DNA of 11,997 nt, from the NCBI GenBank assembly GCA_002299195.1, contig DBOA01000057.1, forward strand, positions 1 through 11,997, in the 5' to 3' direction. This document shows, in pieces, positions 1-6,980 of this stretch. This stretch comes from Sphingomonadales bacterium UBA658. GTDB lineage: Bacteria; Pseudomonadota; Alphaproteobacteria; Sphingomonadales; Sphingomonadaceae. A program made the translations under genes and the position numbers. Below the pieces are notes generated by a model that saw nothing but the letters and a program-made list of their open reading frames with translations, searched no databases and was not told the DNA's origin. Positions within the stretch are counted from its first letter, which is position 1, and each line of letters opens with the position of its first letter.

Positions 1-1232
1 CTGCATCCGCGCAAAATACGGTCATCACTGCAGACAAAATGATCGACGTTTTGACCGGCAAGACCGTGGACTATCCCGCCGTCTTTGTTGGCGCCGATGG
101 CCGCATTACCAGCATTGCCGACGCACGTACCGTCAAATGGGGCAGTGACGTCAAACATATCAACCTCAGCGGCAAAACCATATTGCCGGGCTTGATCGAC
201 ATGCACGTCCATCTCGACGGTCCAGCGGACATTGGCGGCTATCGGGGATTGGAATTCACCGACAGTTTTTGGGGCATGACCGCCGTAGGATCGGCGCAAG
301 CGATGCTAAAAGCTGGGTTTACAACCGTGCGCAATGTCGGTTCAGACAACCGCAATGACATCGGCCTGAAACAAGCCATTGAAAATGGCTACGCAAACGG
401 GCCGCGCATTGTTCCGGCTGGCTATGCGCTCGGCGCGACTGGCGGGCATTGCGACTCCACATTCCTGCCACCCAGCCTTGAAAAATCAGGTAAGGAAGAG
501 GGCATCGCCGACAGCGAAGACGAGCTGCGTTACCAAGTCCGGCGTCAGCGCAAATATGGCGCAGAGGTTATCAAGGTTTGCGCAACGGGCGGCGTGTTTT
601 CGCGCAATACCGAACCCGGCCAGCAGCAGCTTTCCGAACGCGAGCTTCGCGTGATCGCCGACGAGGCACATCAATGGGGACTTCGCGTTGCCGCGCACGC
701 GCATGGCGGAGACGGGATTAAAGCCGCGATCAAGGCTGGCATCGATACCATCGAACATGCCAGCCTTGTCGATGATGAAGGCATCAAGCTTGCAGCAGCG
801 CGGCCACGGCCGGTCTGGTTCTCAATGGATATCTTCAACACCGACTATACCCAGTCCGAAGGCGCAAAGAATGGCGTGCTCGAAGATAATCTTAGGAAAG
901 ACCGCGAAGTCGCGAAAATCCAACGCGATAATTTCCGCAAAGCACATAAAGCGGGCGTCAAAATGGTCTTCGCCTCCGATGCCGGCGTTATGCCGCACGC
1001 ATTGGTCGGTGGGCAGTTTAAGATCATGGTCGAATATGGCATGACACCGTTGGAGGCTATTCAAGCCGCCACGCGCAATGCGGCGCAGGCATTGGGTCGT
1101 GAAAAGGATGTCGGCGCAATCGCCGTCGGCCGCTTTGCCGATATAATTGCGGTGGATGGCGATCCGTTGGCCAATGTTCGCGAACTAGAATCGGTGGATG
1201 CCGTCGTAAAAGGTGGCAAAGTCGTCAACTAA
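1..1232 (+). CDS. Exported metal-dependent amidohydrolase (imidazolonepropionase/Xaa-Pro dipeptidase-like), 5' partial
   Basis: The reading frame is open from base 3 and starts before the window. The ATG at 39 is probably internal, because the upstream codons read ASAQNTVITADK, which looks like the end of a signal peptide (cleavage near ASA|Q) followed by the mature N-terminus. Numbering from the ATG at 39, the amidohydrolase metal site is complete: HVH at 56-58, the lysine expected to be carboxylated in EVIKVCATGG (K179), H220 in AAHAHG, H240 in IEHAS and D314 in FASDAG. The end (GRFADIIAVDGDPL...VVKGGKVV) is the usual small beta-sandwich closure. The family (PF01979) hydrolyses amide or cyclic amide bonds, and exported members often act on dipeptides or related small amides. 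The exact substrate cannot be read from the sequence. Base composition fits the core genome, and no clear terminator follows the stop. Confidence 0.88.
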   Translation, partial: ASAQNTVITADKMIDVLTGKTVDYPAVFVGADGRITSIADARTVKWGSDVKHINLSGKTILPGLIDMHVHLDGPADIGGYRGLEFTDSFWGMTAVGSAQAMLKAGFTTVRNVGSDNRNDIGLKQAIENGYANGPRIVPAGYALGATGGHCDSTFLPPSLEKSGKEEGIADSEDELRYQVRRQRKYGAEVIKVCATGGVFSRNTEPGQQQLSERELRVIADEAHQWGLRVAAHAHGGDGIKAAIKAGIDTIEHASLVDDEGIKLAAARPRPVWFSMDIFNTDYTQSEGAKNGVLEDNLRKDREVAKIQRDNFRKAHKAGVKMVFASDAGVMPHALVGGQFKIMVEYGMTPLEAIQAATRNAAQALGREKDVGAIAVGRFADIIAVDGDPLANVRELESVDAVVKGGKVVN

Positions 1233-1260
1233 AGCCAATATGACATTGTGCGATGTTGCA

Positions 1261-1288
1261 TTGATTGCGAACCGCACACTGTGATAAA
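1261..1288 (+). promoter_or_regulatory. Possible promoter of the small exported protein
   Basis: TTGATT (1261-1266) and GATAAA (1283-1288) are separated by 16 bp and lie 36 bp before the ATG at 1325. The match to a sigma-70-type promoter is partial. The call rests on position and hexamer likeness only. Confidence 0.25.
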
Positions 1289-1324
1289 TAGAACCGATAT
1301 GATGAACATCTGGGGGTTTGAAAT

Positions 1325-1669
1325 ATGATTTCTGTGGTCGCAGCAACTTTACTCAGCATGGCCGCCATGAAGGGCGACGCCATGGACAATGCCCGCAAGG
1401 CATTCAACAATTGCATGATTGAAACGCACAACACCGCGGTTGGCGAAAAAGCGAGCCCAAGCGATTTCATCAAAACCAGCGACGCAGCCTGCCCAACAGA
1501 GCGCGCCGCGTATAAGGAAATTCTGGTAAAGTCAGAACGCTCATACGGCGCAAGCGCCGCCGATGCCGACAAATTTGCTTCTGAAGAAATTCAGATGATC
1601 GTCGACTCAATCGTCACCAGCTTCAACGAAAATGTTGAAAGCGGCGCTAAGCTGACGCCTGAGAAATAA
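1325..1669 (+). CDS. Small hypothetical protein, probably exported
   Basis: This is a 114-residue protein that I do not recognise as a named family. The N-terminus (MISVVAATLLSMAAMKGDA) is hydrophobic and small-residue-rich, suggesting a weak signal peptide, although it lacks the usual basic start. The rest is hydrophilic and probably helical, with two cysteines (in FNNCMIE and DAACPTE) that could form a disulfide after export. A purine-rich stretch (GGGGG at 1312-1316) lies just before the ATG. Nearby upstream ATGs at 1300 and 1303 are out of frame, so 1325 is the only sensible start. Codon use resembles the core genes. It is the last gene before the atypical block and runs in the same direction as the amidohydrolase, about 90 bp downstream of it. 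Confidence 0.6.
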   Translation: MISVVAATLLSMAAMKGDAMDNARKAFNNCMIETHNTAVGEKASPSDFIKTSDAACPTERAAYKEILVKSERSYGASAADADKFASEEIQMIVDSIVTSFNENVESGAKLTPEK

Positions 1670-1687
1670 TCTCGGCGTTGTGGGTGA

Positions 1688-1969
1688 ATAAAGCCGGTTG
1701 AGAAAATTGGCGGGCAGGCTGATCCACTTCCCCAGCTACGCGAAGCAAAAAGACTATTAGCAGAAGCAGAGATCCTAACTGCAGATGCCACGTCCTATAT
1801 GGACGCAACCCAGATGGACATTGCCTTAGCTGACTTACATAGGCAGCAGGGTCAGGTAGATGCTATGATAGTCCAAGTGGAAGCTCGAAAACGCTCGACA
1901 AATACCGGCGCTTGGGGTTGGATCATCCTAGTCGTGCTTCTTGGTATTGTGGCTACTGTGGTTGTGTGA
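1688..1969 (+). pseudogene. ORF remnant with C-terminal membrane anchor, no usable start at its 5' end
   Basis: The frame is open from 1688 to a TGA at 1967-1969 but has no ATG, GTG or TTG until ATG 1799, which lacks a ribosome binding site and would give only 56 residues. The 93-residue reading starts KPVEKIGGQADPLPQLREAK. It continues as an alanine-, leucine- and glutamate-rich, probably helical or coiled segment. It ends in one clear transmembrane stretch (GWIILVVLLGIVATVVV) at the extreme C-terminus. The architecture is that of a tail-anchored or stalk-plus-anchor protein whose N-terminal part is missing. It lies in the same frame as the preceding small protein but is separated from it by TAA 1667 and TGA 1685. 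It is probably a 5'-truncated gene marking the left junction of the island; a short expressed protein from ATG 1799 is the alternative. Confidence 0.4.
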
Positions 1970-2024
1970 AGCGTGGACTTGTTTGAAGCGACTGTTACGA
2001 AGACGGGATGTTTAGGATAGACTG

Positions 2025-5000
2025 ATGCCATCTCAACTGGACACCTCAAAAGCCATAATTGCAGATGGTATATTCGATGGATTGCAAAACTTTTCTCAAC
2101 TCGAAGAGCGCATCTCGAAACTTGGAGATCAGAATACCAAAATCTTAGGTGATGCTTTCGAGATATTTATCGAGGGCTACATTGCAACACAGCAGAAGTT
2201 CCAAGTTGAACAGAACTGGGTTGTTGGAAAAGTCCCCCTCGAAGTTCGAGAGCAGTTAAATCTCTCCGCCCATGGTAGTCTTGGCATTGACGGTACCTTT
2301 AGGAGCCGAACAGGCGATCTGGTACCCTATCAGGTCAAGTTCCGATCCGGACGTCCACCCCTTAGCTATAATGAGGTGGCTTCGTTCCTTGGGATTACTG
2401 AGCGCGCTCCGGATCGCATCATCTTCACCAATTGCAATGATGTTGCCCTTGATGCCAATAATAGAGACGGGATGCGATCGGTCCGCGGTGTAGACCTTGA
2501 TGAGCTAACAGCCGACGACTTTGCCGCGATAGAAGCGTGGCTCAAAGAGAAGCCGGCCCCTGTGAAAAAGCTGTCCCCACGCCGATACCAGCAAGAAGCT
2601 ATCGACGGCATCTGTAGCACCCTATCTGAGCACGACCGAGCAACAGCGGTGCTAGCCTGCGGCACCGGAAAAACCTTGATTGCGTTGTGGGCCGTCGAGA
2701 AGATGAGACCGAAGTCCGTATTGGTGCTTCTACCGTCACTCACTCTAGTCCAGCAAACCCTTAGTGAGTGGAGCCGACATAATAGCTGGGGTGAAGACTT
2801 TACCTTTATCTGCGTCTGTTCAGATAAGACGGTGGCAAAAAATGACGATATTCAGCTTAACGGAATGGATGTGGACTTCCCGGTCAGCACTGATCCATCC
2901 GATGTTCGAAGCTTTCTTGAGAGATCGTCGAGTAGGGTTAAGATAGTCTTTTCAACCTACCAGTCATCGCCAATCGTAGCTGAAGGAGTTCGGGGGCTTA
3001 ACCCGTTCGACATCGCCGTGTTCGACGAAGCGCATAAGACGACCGGGCCGCAAGCGGGACTGTTTGCGACTGCATTGCTCGACGAAAAAATTAAGATCGA
3101 AAAGCGGCTCTTTCTCACCGCAACGCCTAGGCACTATCAGCTTGGCAAAAGGGATAAGGACGGCAATCTCAAGGTCGTCTCAATGGACAACGAGGCCATC
3201 TATGGTCCGCGAGCCTACACACTTACTTTCGGCGAGGCGGCCCGGCAAGGCATCATCTGCGACTACAAGGTAATCGTCGCAGTTGTCGAAGGGGCTGAGG
3301 TTAACCAATTTTATTTAAAACACGGGATCACTTTGGTTGATGGCGAGCAATTAGGCTCATCATGGGTAGCAAAACAGATCGCTGTTCAACGAGCTATTGA
3401 GGAAACCGCTGCGAAGCGCGCGATCAGCTTTCATAGCCGTGTCTCGATGGCGAAGGAGTTTGCATCCAGTAATGCTCGGGGCATCGGCCAATATCTCGAG
3501 GGTTTCGCGACCTTCCACGCGAACGGCGAGCAAAAGAGCTTTGAGCGCAAGCAAATCCTCAACGCCTTTCGAGATGCCCCAAAAGCGCTTATTACTAACG
3601 CCCGGTGCCTGACTGAGGGTATAGATATTCCTGCTGTGGACATGGTTGCTTTCGTTGATCCGCGCAGCAGCAGGGTAGATATCGCTCAAGCTGCAGGCCG
3701 GGCAATGCGCAAGCCTCGTAATTCGGACAAAACTGTTGGCTATGTAGTCGTGCCTCTGTTCGTCGAGCGTGATCAAGGAGAGACCATTGAAGAGGCGCTA
3801 GAGCGGACCAATTACGTTGATGTTATCGCGGTCTTAAACGCCATGCGTGAGCAAGACGATGAACTCACCGACATTATACAACAACTGAGGCAAGCGTCAG
3901 GGCGAGGTGAAATCTTTAATCCAAAGGCGCTGGCTGATAAAGTGCAGATATTGGGTCCAGAGGTCTCTCTGGAGGCTCTTCAAGCTAGCATTTACGCAGA
4001 GGTTATCGATCGGCTTGGCGAAAGCTGGGATGAATGGTTTGGCCTGCTTGAGAACTACATCTCCAAAAACGGGAATGCTCGAGTGCAGATTGACTGTGTT
4101 TACGAAAGCAAACAACTCGGTACTTGGTGCGACACCCAGCGAGTTAACTATAAAAATGGGCGTCTAAACCAGTCAAGGCTAGAGAAGTTAGGCGATCTTC
4201 TACCACATGGATGGGTTTGGTCTCTGGAGAACAGTCAAAGGGAACAAAATGTCGCCGCTATTGCGGGATATTTTCGAGAATTTGGCCACAGTTGCATTCG
4301 GGATGGTTATGTCGATTCACAAGGTTTTAATCTTTACAACATTGTCAAAGGTTTAAGGGCCTCTTATAATGCTGGAAGCTTACAAGAAAAATGGGTTAAC
4401 TACCTCGAAAGAGAACTCAATTTCAAATGGGATTTGCAGACTCATGAATTCATCTGCAAATATGTAGCACTGCGCAGACGTTTCCGCCGTGATGGTTCTT
4501 ACCCATCCCGTGCCGAGACCATACAAATCAAGTCTGGGAGCAGTGTGCACAAGACCTTAAGCATGAAGTCGTGCTACGATTCTTTTAGAAAAAGCTACTT
4601 GTATTGGCAAAATCAAGAGACTTATTCCTCGAAGCATGCTCCACCGAAAAGGCTAAGCGATAGAGAAATCAGTTTGCTCGAGCAGATTCCAAATTGGCGA
4701 TGGAACTTTGACAAAACCGCAGAGAAACTATCTGCCATTCGTAGTGCTGTCGAAACGGCTTTATCAAATGGAGAGGACATCCAAATGATCAAAGCTCTAT
4801 ACGTAGTCGACGGTTATCCTCTAGGGAGAGCGCTCTCGAAGCTAAAATACCGCTTCAAAACTGGGACTACCGTTCAAGGCGACGATGAGCTTATCGTTTG
4901 GCTGGAAAAAAAGGGGTACAATCTGAGGCCAAAGTTTGAGCGTCAATGGTATGAAAAATATAATCTGTTTCTAGCCTATGTCGAGGAAGTTGGTAGCGCC

Positions 5001-5189
5001 GACATTAAGCAGAACGTTATCTATAAGGGCGTTGCATTAGGTAAGTGGGTGTCAAAACAAAGGGTTGTCTATAAAGACAATCGAATGCCTTCAGATCGAA
5101 TAGTACTTTTCGACCAGCTTATTTCTCATGGCTGGCGCTGGGACGCAAGTGATAGCTCTGCATCTAGTCGCTCAAAAAAAGCCTTGTAG
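2025..5189 (+). CDS. Nuclease-helicase fusion: PD-(D/E)XK (Mrr-like) domain, SF2 DEAH helicase and C-terminal Helicase-Associated repeats
   Basis: This is a 1054-residue protein, likely a DNA-translocating nuclease of a defence or restriction system. Residues about 30-150 look like an Mrr_cat_2-type nuclease: GDAFE at 42-46, GIDG with D89, then YQVKF with Q103 and K105, matching E...D...QxK. The SF2 core follows: RRYQQEAI (187-194), Walker A CGTGKT (212-217), DEAH (334-337), LTATPR (364-369), TEGIDIP (530-536) and QAAGRAMRKPR (555-565). From about 668 to 1040 there are about five Helicase-Associated (HA, PF03457-like) modules. The first (LGTWCDTQR, YKNGRL, HGWVW, 698-732) and last (LGKWVSKQR, YKDNRM, HGWRW, 1005-1039) are clear; the middle three, ending FKWD, WRWN and GYNL, are degenerate. 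The nuclease-plus-SF2 head resembles type ISP enzymes (LlaGI), but there is no methyltransferase or target recognition domain and no methylase nearby. An AGGA at 2014-2017 supports the start. The gene is AT-richer than its neighbours, suggesting transfer. Confidence 0.88.
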   Translation: MPSQLDTSKAIIADGIFDGLQNFSQLEERISKLGDQNTKILGDAFEIFIEGYIATQQKFQVEQNWVVGKVPLEVREQLNLSAHGSLGIDGTFRSRTGDLVPYQVKFRSGRPPLSYNEVASFLGITERAPDRIIFTNCNDVALDANNRDGMRSVRGVDLDELTADDFAAIEAWLKEKPAPVKKLSPRRYQQEAIDGICSTLSEHDRATAVLACGTGKTLIALWAVEKMRPKSVLVLLPSLTLVQQTLSEWSRHNSWGEDFTFICVCSDKTVAKNDDIQLNGMDVDFPVSTDPSDVRSFLERSSSRVKIVFSTYQSSPIVAEGVRGLNPFDIAVFDEAHKTTGPQAGLFATALLDEKIKIEKRLFLTATPRHYQLGKRDKDGNLKVVSMDNEAIYGPRAYTLTFGEAARQGIICDYKVIVAVVEGAEVNQFYLKHGITLVDGEQLGSSWVAKQIAVQRAIEETAAKRAISFHSRVSMAKEFASSNARGIGQYLEGFATFHANGEQKSFERKQILNAFRDAPKALITNARCLTEGIDIPAVDMVAFVDPRSSRVDIAQAAGRAMRKPRNSDKTVGYVVVPLFVERDQGETIEEALERTNYVDVIAVLNAMREQDDELTDIIQQLRQASGRGEIFNPKALADKVQILGPEVSLEALQASIYAEVIDRLGESWDEWFGLLENYISKNGNARVQIDCVYESKQLGTWCDTQRVNYKNGRLNQSRLEKLGDLLPHGWVWSLENSQREQNVAAIAGYFREFGHSCIRDGYVDSQGFNLYNIVKGLRASYNAGSLQEKWVNYLERELNFKWDLQTHEFICKYVALRRRFRRDGSYPSRAETIQIKSGSSVHKTLSMKSCYDSFRKSYLYWQNQETYSSKHAPPKRLSDREISLLEQIPNWRWNFDKTAEKLSAIRSAVETALSNGEDIQMIKALYVVDGYPLGRALSKLKYRFKTGTTVQGDDELIVWLEKKGYNLRPKFERQWYEKYNLFLAYVEEVGSADIKQNVIYKGVALGKWVSKQRVVYKDNRMPSDRIVLFDQLISHGWRWDASDSSASSRSKKAL

Positions 5190-5276
5190 TTCGAATAGCG
5201 AAAAATTTAATGATGCCTGAGAACCGCCACTTTGAGTTTTCTTGCGCTCCCTCGCGATGCCTTTCGTGCGATCAAC
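5190..5276. other. Short spacer between helicase stop and the first direct repeat
   Basis: I see no gene, hairpin terminator or other site in these 87 bases. They are unrelated to the sequence at the matching position before the second repeat, which shows that the repeat edge at 5277 is a true edge. Confidence 0.6.
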
Positions 5277-5398
5277 CGAGCAGAATAATATGTAAGAAGG
5301 AACTGTGGGTCCCATTGGCCAGAATAGGGGGGTACCACCCCGGTGGGGTCTGGATTAGCGGGGATATTGAAGGGGGTAGGGGGTGTTTTTGGTGCGAG
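5277..5398 (+). repeat. Direct repeat copy 1 flanking the restriction endonuclease gene
   Basis: This copy pairs with 6768-6891 in the same orientation. The first 39 bases (5277-5315) are identical in both copies, and over the full length about 108 of 124 aligned columns match by hand alignment. Identity stops abruptly at both ends. Conserved blocks are the 39-bp head, AGAATAGGGGGGT, a short hairpin ACCCC-GGT-GGGGT (5337-5349), and a G-rich tail (GAAGGGGGT...). The divergent parts lie between these blocks. The copy sits between the 3' ends of two convergent genes, with its right end only 14 bp from the endonuclease stop codon. No transposase or integrase is associated with it. Its function is unknown: recombination site, small mobile repeat or scar of a duplication. 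Confidence 0.9.
5337..5349. other. Short GC-rich hairpin inside repeat copy 1
   Basis: ACCCC (5337-5341) and GGGGT (5345-5349) pair over a 3-nt loop; an alternative pairing is CCACC with GGTGG (5335-5346). The same hairpin is kept in copy 2, while bases just outside it vary. No T-run follows, so a rho-independent terminator is unlikely. Confidence 0.5.
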
Positions 5399-5412
5399 CC
5401 CCTTAGATAAGA

Positions 5413-6711
5413 TCAGAGGTGCAAGATTTCCTCTGGCCGACGGCGGGCCTTCATTCCTTCGAATTCTGCGTCTATGGTCTCTAGGTAAGTCGCAACGCTG
5501 CAACCGCTCTCCTCCGCTAGCAAAAATGTGGTCTCAGCTACTGTTAGGCCGCTAACTAGCAGCAGGGGATATTCATCTTCGATGATCTCGCGTTGTACTG
5601 GTTCTGAAAAGTAGCTTGTAGTTACGAAAGCTCCAAACCAACCACGCTTCAGGCGCGCCACAGTCCTAGCGATGTCCTTGCCATCTACACCGGACGTGGT
5701 TGCGACACATTTTGCTTGTCCATAGATAATCTGACGTACTGCGCCGAAACCCTCACCAGTGTCCAAACGCCCAATAAAGTCTGCGCCCCCATCTCCTCCC
5801 GCCGGGGTAATCCACCCATCAATAAACCTGCTTCCTGATCTACTCAGGAGATGTCTGGTTATGGCGTAGGCCAATCCCTCAAAGTGATGCTTTTTGGTGT
5901 CGTAGTGTGCACATATCGTTTGGAGGAGATGATCGTATCGAGAGCCTTTCTCTGGCAACTGATCTTTCGGCTTCGTGACCAAAAGCTTCGACACCCGCCG
6001 GCGCGTCCTTGGCAATGCAGATGAGCCGGCTTGTAACCACTTTTGCCAAGCTTTCGGTGCCAGCTTGAGGCACTCTTCCTCAGTTAGTAAGTAGTTCCGA
6101 CGAGCGTTGATCCATTCCCAGTCAAAGGTCTCATGTTCGTCACTGAGAGATAAAACAGCCAAGTCGTAAACATAGTTTGAAAATGAAGCTTGCTCACGTT
6201 GGTCAAACTGCGTGATACGCTCCACGCGCTCGACAATGCCAATCCCCTGAAATGTAAGAAAGCCCTTAGTTTTGCCATTAAAGCTTGTACGTCGGAAAAA
6301 GATGATTGGGGTGGCGCGTGCGCGCTCCGAGGGGTCAACAGCAGCGTGGATAGCATGTGCCTCCAAAAGAGCTTTGTTGCCGGGGGTCTGGGCCGGGTCC
6401 TGCCTTGGTGTCTTTGCATCTCCGAAATATCGGATGTGACCGTTGTCCACGTCGAAGATATCATGCCATGGGGTTTGCGCCGAGCCCACACGGTGAGGAC
6501 TGCTTGATATCAGAATTGCTGGCCTGCGACTTCCTGTTGCCGTTTTGACGGGGGCTATTGGGTTTATGCCTTTTTCTAACTGCGGGCGAGCGAAGCTATC
6601 TAAGTGCGTGACATGCCAAAAATTTGTAACCCCATCTATCACGGGACTGGTTGGTGAAAACTCTCGCGGATAACGGAGAATTTGGCCAATTGAGAGCTTG
6701 CGGTGCGACAT
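5413..6711 (-). CDS. Modification-dependent restriction endonuclease, AspBHI/MspJI-like (SRA-like N-domain + Mrr catalytic domain)
   Basis: This is a 432-residue protein of near-standard length for the family. Residues about 25-205 match the AspBHI N-terminal recognition domain style: HVTHLDSF, RPAILISSSPHRVGS, TPWHDIFDVDNGHIRYFGD, PGNKALLE, a conserved IIFFRR strand and NYVYDLAVLSL...WINARR. A basic linker (RTRRR, about 235-239) leads to an Mrr-type PD-(D/E)XK domain at about 258-400. Its candidate active-site residues are E278 in HHFEGL, D311 in GGDGGADF, and Q332/K334 in GQAKC, followed by GKDIARTVARLKRGW and the TTSYFSEPVQREIIED segment. AspBHI and MspJI family enzymes cut DNA carrying 5-methyl- or 5-hydroxymethylcytosine and need no partner methylase, which fits the absence of one here. 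The ribosome binding site is weak (GAGGG about 14 nt before the ATG). The gene is convergent to the helicase gene and framed by direct repeats. The target sequence cannot be predicted from this reading. Confidence 0.9.
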   Translation of the reverse strand: MSHRKLSIGQILRYPREFSPTSPVIDGVTNFWHVTHLDSFARPQLEKGINPIAPVKTATGSRRPAILISSSPHRVGSAQTPWHDIFDVDNGHIRYFGDAKTPRQDPAQTPGNKALLEAHAIHAAVDPSERARATPIIFFRRTSFNGKTKGFLTFQGIGIVERVERITQFDQREQASFSNYVYDLAVLSLSDEHETFDWEWINARRNYLLTEEECLKLAPKAWQKWLQAGSSALPRTRRRVSKLLVTKPKDQLPEKGSRYDHLLQTICAHYDTKKHHFEGLAYAITRHLLSRSGSRFIDGWITPAGGDGGADFIGRLDTGEGFGAVRQIIYGQAKCVATTSGVDGKDIARTVARLKRGWFGAFVTTSYFSEPVQREIIEDEYPLLLVSGLTVAETTFLLAEESGCSVATYLETIDAEFEGMKARRRPEEILHL

Positions 6712-6767
6712 GTCACGAACTTAGCCCTCGGTTGCTGTTCGTCTAGTACTAAATTCCCGAAACCCCT
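6712..6767 (-). promoter_or_regulatory. 5' leader of the endonuclease gene, promoter not resolved
   Basis: Only 56 bp separate the start codon from repeat copy 2. On the minus strand, copy 2 contains TATTAT (plus-strand 6777-6782) that could serve as a -10, but the hexamer 17 bp upstream is a poor -35. A promoter inside the repeat is therefore possible but weakly supported. Confidence 0.25.
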
Positions 6768-6891
6768 CGAGCAGAATAATATGTAAGAAGGAACTGTGGG
6801 TCCCATAACCCAGAATAGGGGGGTGCGACCCCGGTGGGGTCTCGTTTGGCTAGGTTTTTGAAGGGGGTGGGGGGGTGTTTCTTGGCGCGAG
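6768..6891 (+). repeat. Direct repeat copy 2 flanking the restriction endonuclease gene
   Basis: This is the partner of 5277-5398, offset by 1491 bp at the left edge and in the same orientation. Compared with copy 1 it has two extra bases in the G-rich tail and a better inner hairpin (GACCCC-GGT-GGGGTC). It lies upstream of the endonuclease start and 89 bp from the tRNA-Ser 3' end. Recombination between the copies would delete exactly the endonuclease gene and leave one repeat. Confidence 0.9.
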
Positions 6892-6917
6892 GTAGACGGT
6901 AGCTAGCTCATGCGAAA

Positions 6918-6955
6918 AGGTGGGTAGAGAGGTGGGTACTACCAAAAAATACCCG
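6918..6955. repeat. Tandem AGGTGGGTA motif beside tRNA-Ser, possible integrase arm-type sites
   Basis: AGGTGGGTA occurs at 6918-6926 and again at 6930-6938, a 12-bp period. The inverted partial copy TACCC follows at 6950-6954, and GGTACTACC (6935-6943) is itself a short inverted repeat. Short tandem motifs of this kind next to a tRNA 3' end resemble the arm sites bound by tyrosine integrases. No integrase gene is present in the window, so this is inference from position and form. Confidence 0.4.
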
Positions 6956-6980
6956 TAAACTATTGATTTAATAAGGATGC

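Larger units (their letters stand above)
1670..6980. mobile_element. Putative tRNA-Ser-associated defence island (no integrase found)
   Basis: The region between the core-like small protein and the 3' end of tRNA-Ser differs from both sides. It has lower GC in the helicase gene, a start-less ORF remnant at its left end, two nuclease genes of restriction type, a pair of 123-bp direct repeats, and a tandem integrase-arm-like motif beside the tRNA. The tRNA 3' end is the classical tyrosine-recombinase attachment site, and the tRNA itself is intact, including its encoded CCA. I found no integrase, transposase or second copy of the tRNA end at the left, so the left boundary (about 1670-1690) is a guess from gene content. 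It may be a decayed or deleted element, or accessory genes gathered at a hotspot. Confidence 0.5.

Noticed and set aside
39..1232. Treating the amidohydrolase as complete from the ATG at 39
   Set aside because: The frame is open upstream to the window edge and encodes a signal-peptide end (ASAQ), so the true start is outside the window.
3360..3776. 138-residue minus-strand ORF inside the helicase gene
   Set aside because: It lies opposite conserved helicase motifs, which explain the sequence constraint; it has no independent support.
5337..5349. Rho-independent terminator between the convergent genes
   Set aside because: The hairpin is short, no T-run follows on either strand, and the same hairpin recurs upstream of the endonuclease gene in copy 2, where a terminator would not be expected.
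5210..5410. 66-residue plus-strand ORF through repeat copy 1 with four cysteines
   Set aside because: Copy 2 has stops in the matching frame and there is no ribosome binding site; it is an accident of the repeat sequence.
5207..5503. 98-residue minus-strand ORF spanning repeat copy 1
   Set aside because: It overlaps the endonuclease 3' end in another frame. The corresponding frame in repeat copy 2 is interrupted by stops, so the repeat is not conserved as protein.
5277..6891. CRISPR array or integron attC interpretation of the repeats
   Set aside because: There are only two copies, 1.5 kb apart, with no spacers of regular length, no cas genes, no integron integrase, and no attC-like core sites that I could recognise.
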